Positions 62,295-64,000 of a DNA stretch of 64,000 nt are shown in pieces. Made by a program: the position numbers and the translations under genes. Source of the DNA: Cytospora piceicola. Its lineage: Eukaryota > Ascomycota > Sordariomycetes > Diaporthales > Cytosporaceae. Location: assembly GCA_023375675.1 (NCBI GenBank), contig JALQBC010000005.1, forward strand, positions 620,001-684,000, read 5' to 3'. Position 1 is the first letter of the stretch, and each line of letters begins with the position of its first letter. The notes below the pieces were generated by a model, which searched no databases, had not been told where the DNA came from, and was given only the letters and a program-made list of their open reading frames with translations.

Positions 62295-62325
62295 GTCTTC
62301 AGTCTTCAGTCTTCAGTCTTCATCT
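62295..62325. repeat. GTCTTCA heptamer tandem repeat
   Basis: Three to four units in the pyrimidine-rich stretch upstream of the PSP1 gene. Confidence 0.8.
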
Positions 62326-63351
62326 TCGATCCTCATCTTTGTTCAACCTTTCGCACCTCGCCTCTCTTTTCTCCAAATCGTTCAAATTACATCACTCTCC
62401 ACCCCTCCTCACGCCTCCTCCCGCCTCGTCTGCTTTCCGCTCGACGACCTTGCTCGCCGTTCTCCCCGCCGCCAAAAAGGTATACTGCGAGCTTGGCCAA
62501 CTTGGATTACATATCCGCTACTGGCGCAAAGGCAAGGCAACGTGCCATAAAGATGGACGCATAGTTTCTCGTCGCGATTCGGCCTGGGAGACCCCGTGAG
62601 AGGAGAAATCGACAGTTTTTATCATTCGAGATGCGAACACCTCCTTCGTTCACGAGAAGCAGCATCTGAGAAGTCCGCTTTGGCAAAGCTGCAGCAAAAC
62701 CCCCCCGCAATAATAGCACTGAGCCCTGCGCAGCTTGGCGTAACGACGATCGCTGCCCTTTCTCCTCGACATACCTCGCCATCGCGTTCATCATCTATTT
62801 GGCAGTCCGAGCCGACTCCAGCTACTCTTCCAAGCTTCTTTTCTACCAGAGAGTTGTCACCTCATTCTATCAGCTCATCTTGGACAACACCATCATCATC
62901 ATCATTCTTCCTCCCTTGTCCGTCATAGCGACAGAGGACATATTCGGGGCATATCCGCCTGCCTTTAAAGTTCATACTACTACCCTACCCGTATGTACTA
63001 TTACACCCTTCAATCAATCTGCCACCCCACCTAGGTGCCCACCGTCAGGTTATATCACTACCAAAGCCCAAGGGTCCCATAACTCTGTCATGACAAACCA
63101 GTTCTAGGACGCTCGGCTAACCACATTGCCTCAGTTCCGCCGTCTGTTGCCGCTGGGTCTTATCTATTTCAACCGTTCCTCGTGCTGTCGGTACTTTCTA
63201 CGTCCACGTGCACTGTTACTTCACCAAACCCCTCAACTGGCTATCACCAACTTTAGTTGGCCAGCGCTTGGACCTCCAGTGTTTAGTCTCACTTCATTCA
63301 ATGTGAGATTTTCCATCAGCTCAAACCTTCATCTCTTAAGTTGAAGCGGGG

Positions 63352-64000
63352 ATGATGAGCTCCAGCATAGCCAAATCTGGCCAGCAGAACAAGCCTGGTC
63401 AAGGTGGTCTGCCTCCAGGCGTTGCTCCAAGCAGCCAAGCCATCCTGTTTGACAAGCTCAATGCTCGTCGCACACCCGATTCTATCTCAGAGACTGTTGG
63501 CAGTTCAGACGACGAAGGCGAGGCACATCGTCAGGACCAGCTGCCGCCTATCCAGTCCCATAACCCGGCTCGCCGAGCCTCTTGGTTGAACGATACATCG
63601 CAGGCCGCGATTCGACCAAGAAAAGGTTCCTTTGCAAGCAGCTCAATGTCGCCAACGGCCTCGCACCCGAGCACTCCTTCTGTGGAGACAGGAGCTGCGG
63701 CATGGGGTCCACACTCGACTTCATCCACGGTCATAGGCCGTCCCCATACCGGGTCCAGCACCTTTACTTGGGGAACCGGCATCTGGAATAGCGACAGGAA
63801 AGAGCCACCAGCCCGCCTATCCGAGGTTCTCCCTTCACCTACGTCTGCTTTTTCATCCGGTAACCCATTGCTTGGTCCTGATGGTGGTCTCTCCCAAACG
63901 TCTCCGATATCCAGGGACGGCGGACCCACCTCTCAGATGCCCTTCGCCATCCCTATCCACCCGACTCCGAAGAGCTATCGTTCTCAGTCATACTCAGTTG
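63352..64000 (+). CDS. PSP1-domain protein, N-terminal part (runs off the right edge)
   Basis: About 216 residues are visible, starting MMSSSIAKSGQQNKPGQ; two adjacent ATGs (63352, 63355) are in frame. The visible part is the Ser/Pro-rich N-terminal region. Fungal PSP1-type landmarks as I recall them: RRTPDSISETVGSSDDEGE, RRASWLN, RKGSFASSSMSPTASHPSTP, FTWGTGIWNSDRKEPPARLS, EVLPSPTSAF and FAIPIHPTPKSYRSQSYSVG just before the edge. The catalytic-like PSP1 C-terminal domain (shared with bacterial YaaT/RicT) would lie beyond the window and is inferred. Numerous SP and RxxS motifs suggest phosphoregulation. Yeast PSP1 is known as a suppressor of DNA polymerase alpha defects; function here is not established. 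Confidence 0.8.
   Translation, partial: MMSSSIAKSGQQNKPGQGGLPPGVAPSSQAILFDKLNARRTPDSISETVGSSDDEGEAHRQDQLPPIQSHNPARRASWLNDTSQAAIRPRKGSFASSSMSPTASHPSTPSVETGAAAWGPHSTSSTVIGRPHTGSSTFTWGTGIWNSDRKEPPARLSEVLPSPTSAFSSGNPLLGPDGGLSQTSPISRDGGPTSQMPFAIPIHPTPKSYRSQSYSV

Larger units (their letters stand above)
58499..63351. other. 4.9-kb gene-poor region before the PSP1 gene
   Basis: I found no supportable gene on either strand. It contains two exact TACCTAGGTA copies (59284, 61569) plus variants around 60800 and 61380-61630, and the microsatellites listed below. From about 62280 the plus strand becomes pyrimidine-rich and carries many small upstream ORFs, so the PSP1 transcript may have a leader of up to ~1 kb, possibly with an intron. 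Confidence 0.55.

Overview
This window is nuclear DNA of a filamentous ascomycete, most likely a Sordariomycete. Genes are interrupted by short (about 50-200 bp) GT-AG introns with CTAAC/CTGAC-like branch sites. Start codons sit in CAnnATGG contexts, and both strands are used without operons. The protein set is typical of Pezizomycotina: galactofuranose synthesis, CHS7, DASH subunit, a class X histidine kinase and a TDT malate carrier. Gene models below were spliced by hand by matching reading phase across donors and acceptors. I saw no rRNA, tRNA, CRISPR array or intact transposon.

Layout. 1-2879 (-): N-terminal ~935 residues of a class X hybrid histidine kinase, cut by the left edge. 4874-6792 (-) and 10795-12211 (+): UDP-galactopyranose mutase and, divergent from it, a DMT transporter that is probably the Golgi UDP-galactofuranose transporter; a 4-kb non-coding stretch separates them. 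13482-14211 (-): ribosomal protein eL27. 14632-14884 (+): NCE101, apparently with a GC-AG intron. 15305-16176 (-) and 17172-18467 (+): a TTC36-like TPR protein divergent from 4-hydroxyphenylpyruvate dioxygenase. 18796-20418 (-): TFIIH subunit SSL1/p44. 21348-23843 (-): a sugar-porter MFS protein with long tails.

23844-28656 is gene-poor. 28657-29712 (+): chitin synthase export chaperone CHS7. 30168-32001 (-): a multi-exon, unrecognised zinc-binding protein. 32326-32774 (+): LYR-motif protein. 34445-35845 (+): mitochondrial carrier. 36939-38234 (-): probable COG7. 38622-38981 (+): DASH subunit DAD3. 39382-40951 (-): mitochondrial ribosomal protein uS5m. 41755-41979 (+): small membrane protein. 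42473-44773 (-): unrecognised 731-residue protein. 46480-48220 (+): TDT-family malate transporter with an 8-nt exon. 49338-52564 (+): RasGEF carrying an N-terminal Ras-like domain. 55229-55948 (+): orphan ORF. 56248-57070 (-) and 57473-58498 (+): HIT zinc-finger protein divergent from the Fe-S scaffold NFU1. 58499-63351 is gene-poor. 63352 to the right edge (+): start of a PSP1-domain protein.

The most informative arrangements are two divergent pairs that join functionally connected genes: UGM with its likely transporter, and the TTC36-like gene with HPPD, whose mammalian counterparts are reported to interact. A second theme is a dispersed intergenic palindrome, TACCTAGGTA, with at least 15 exact copies in the window and none that I found in an exon.
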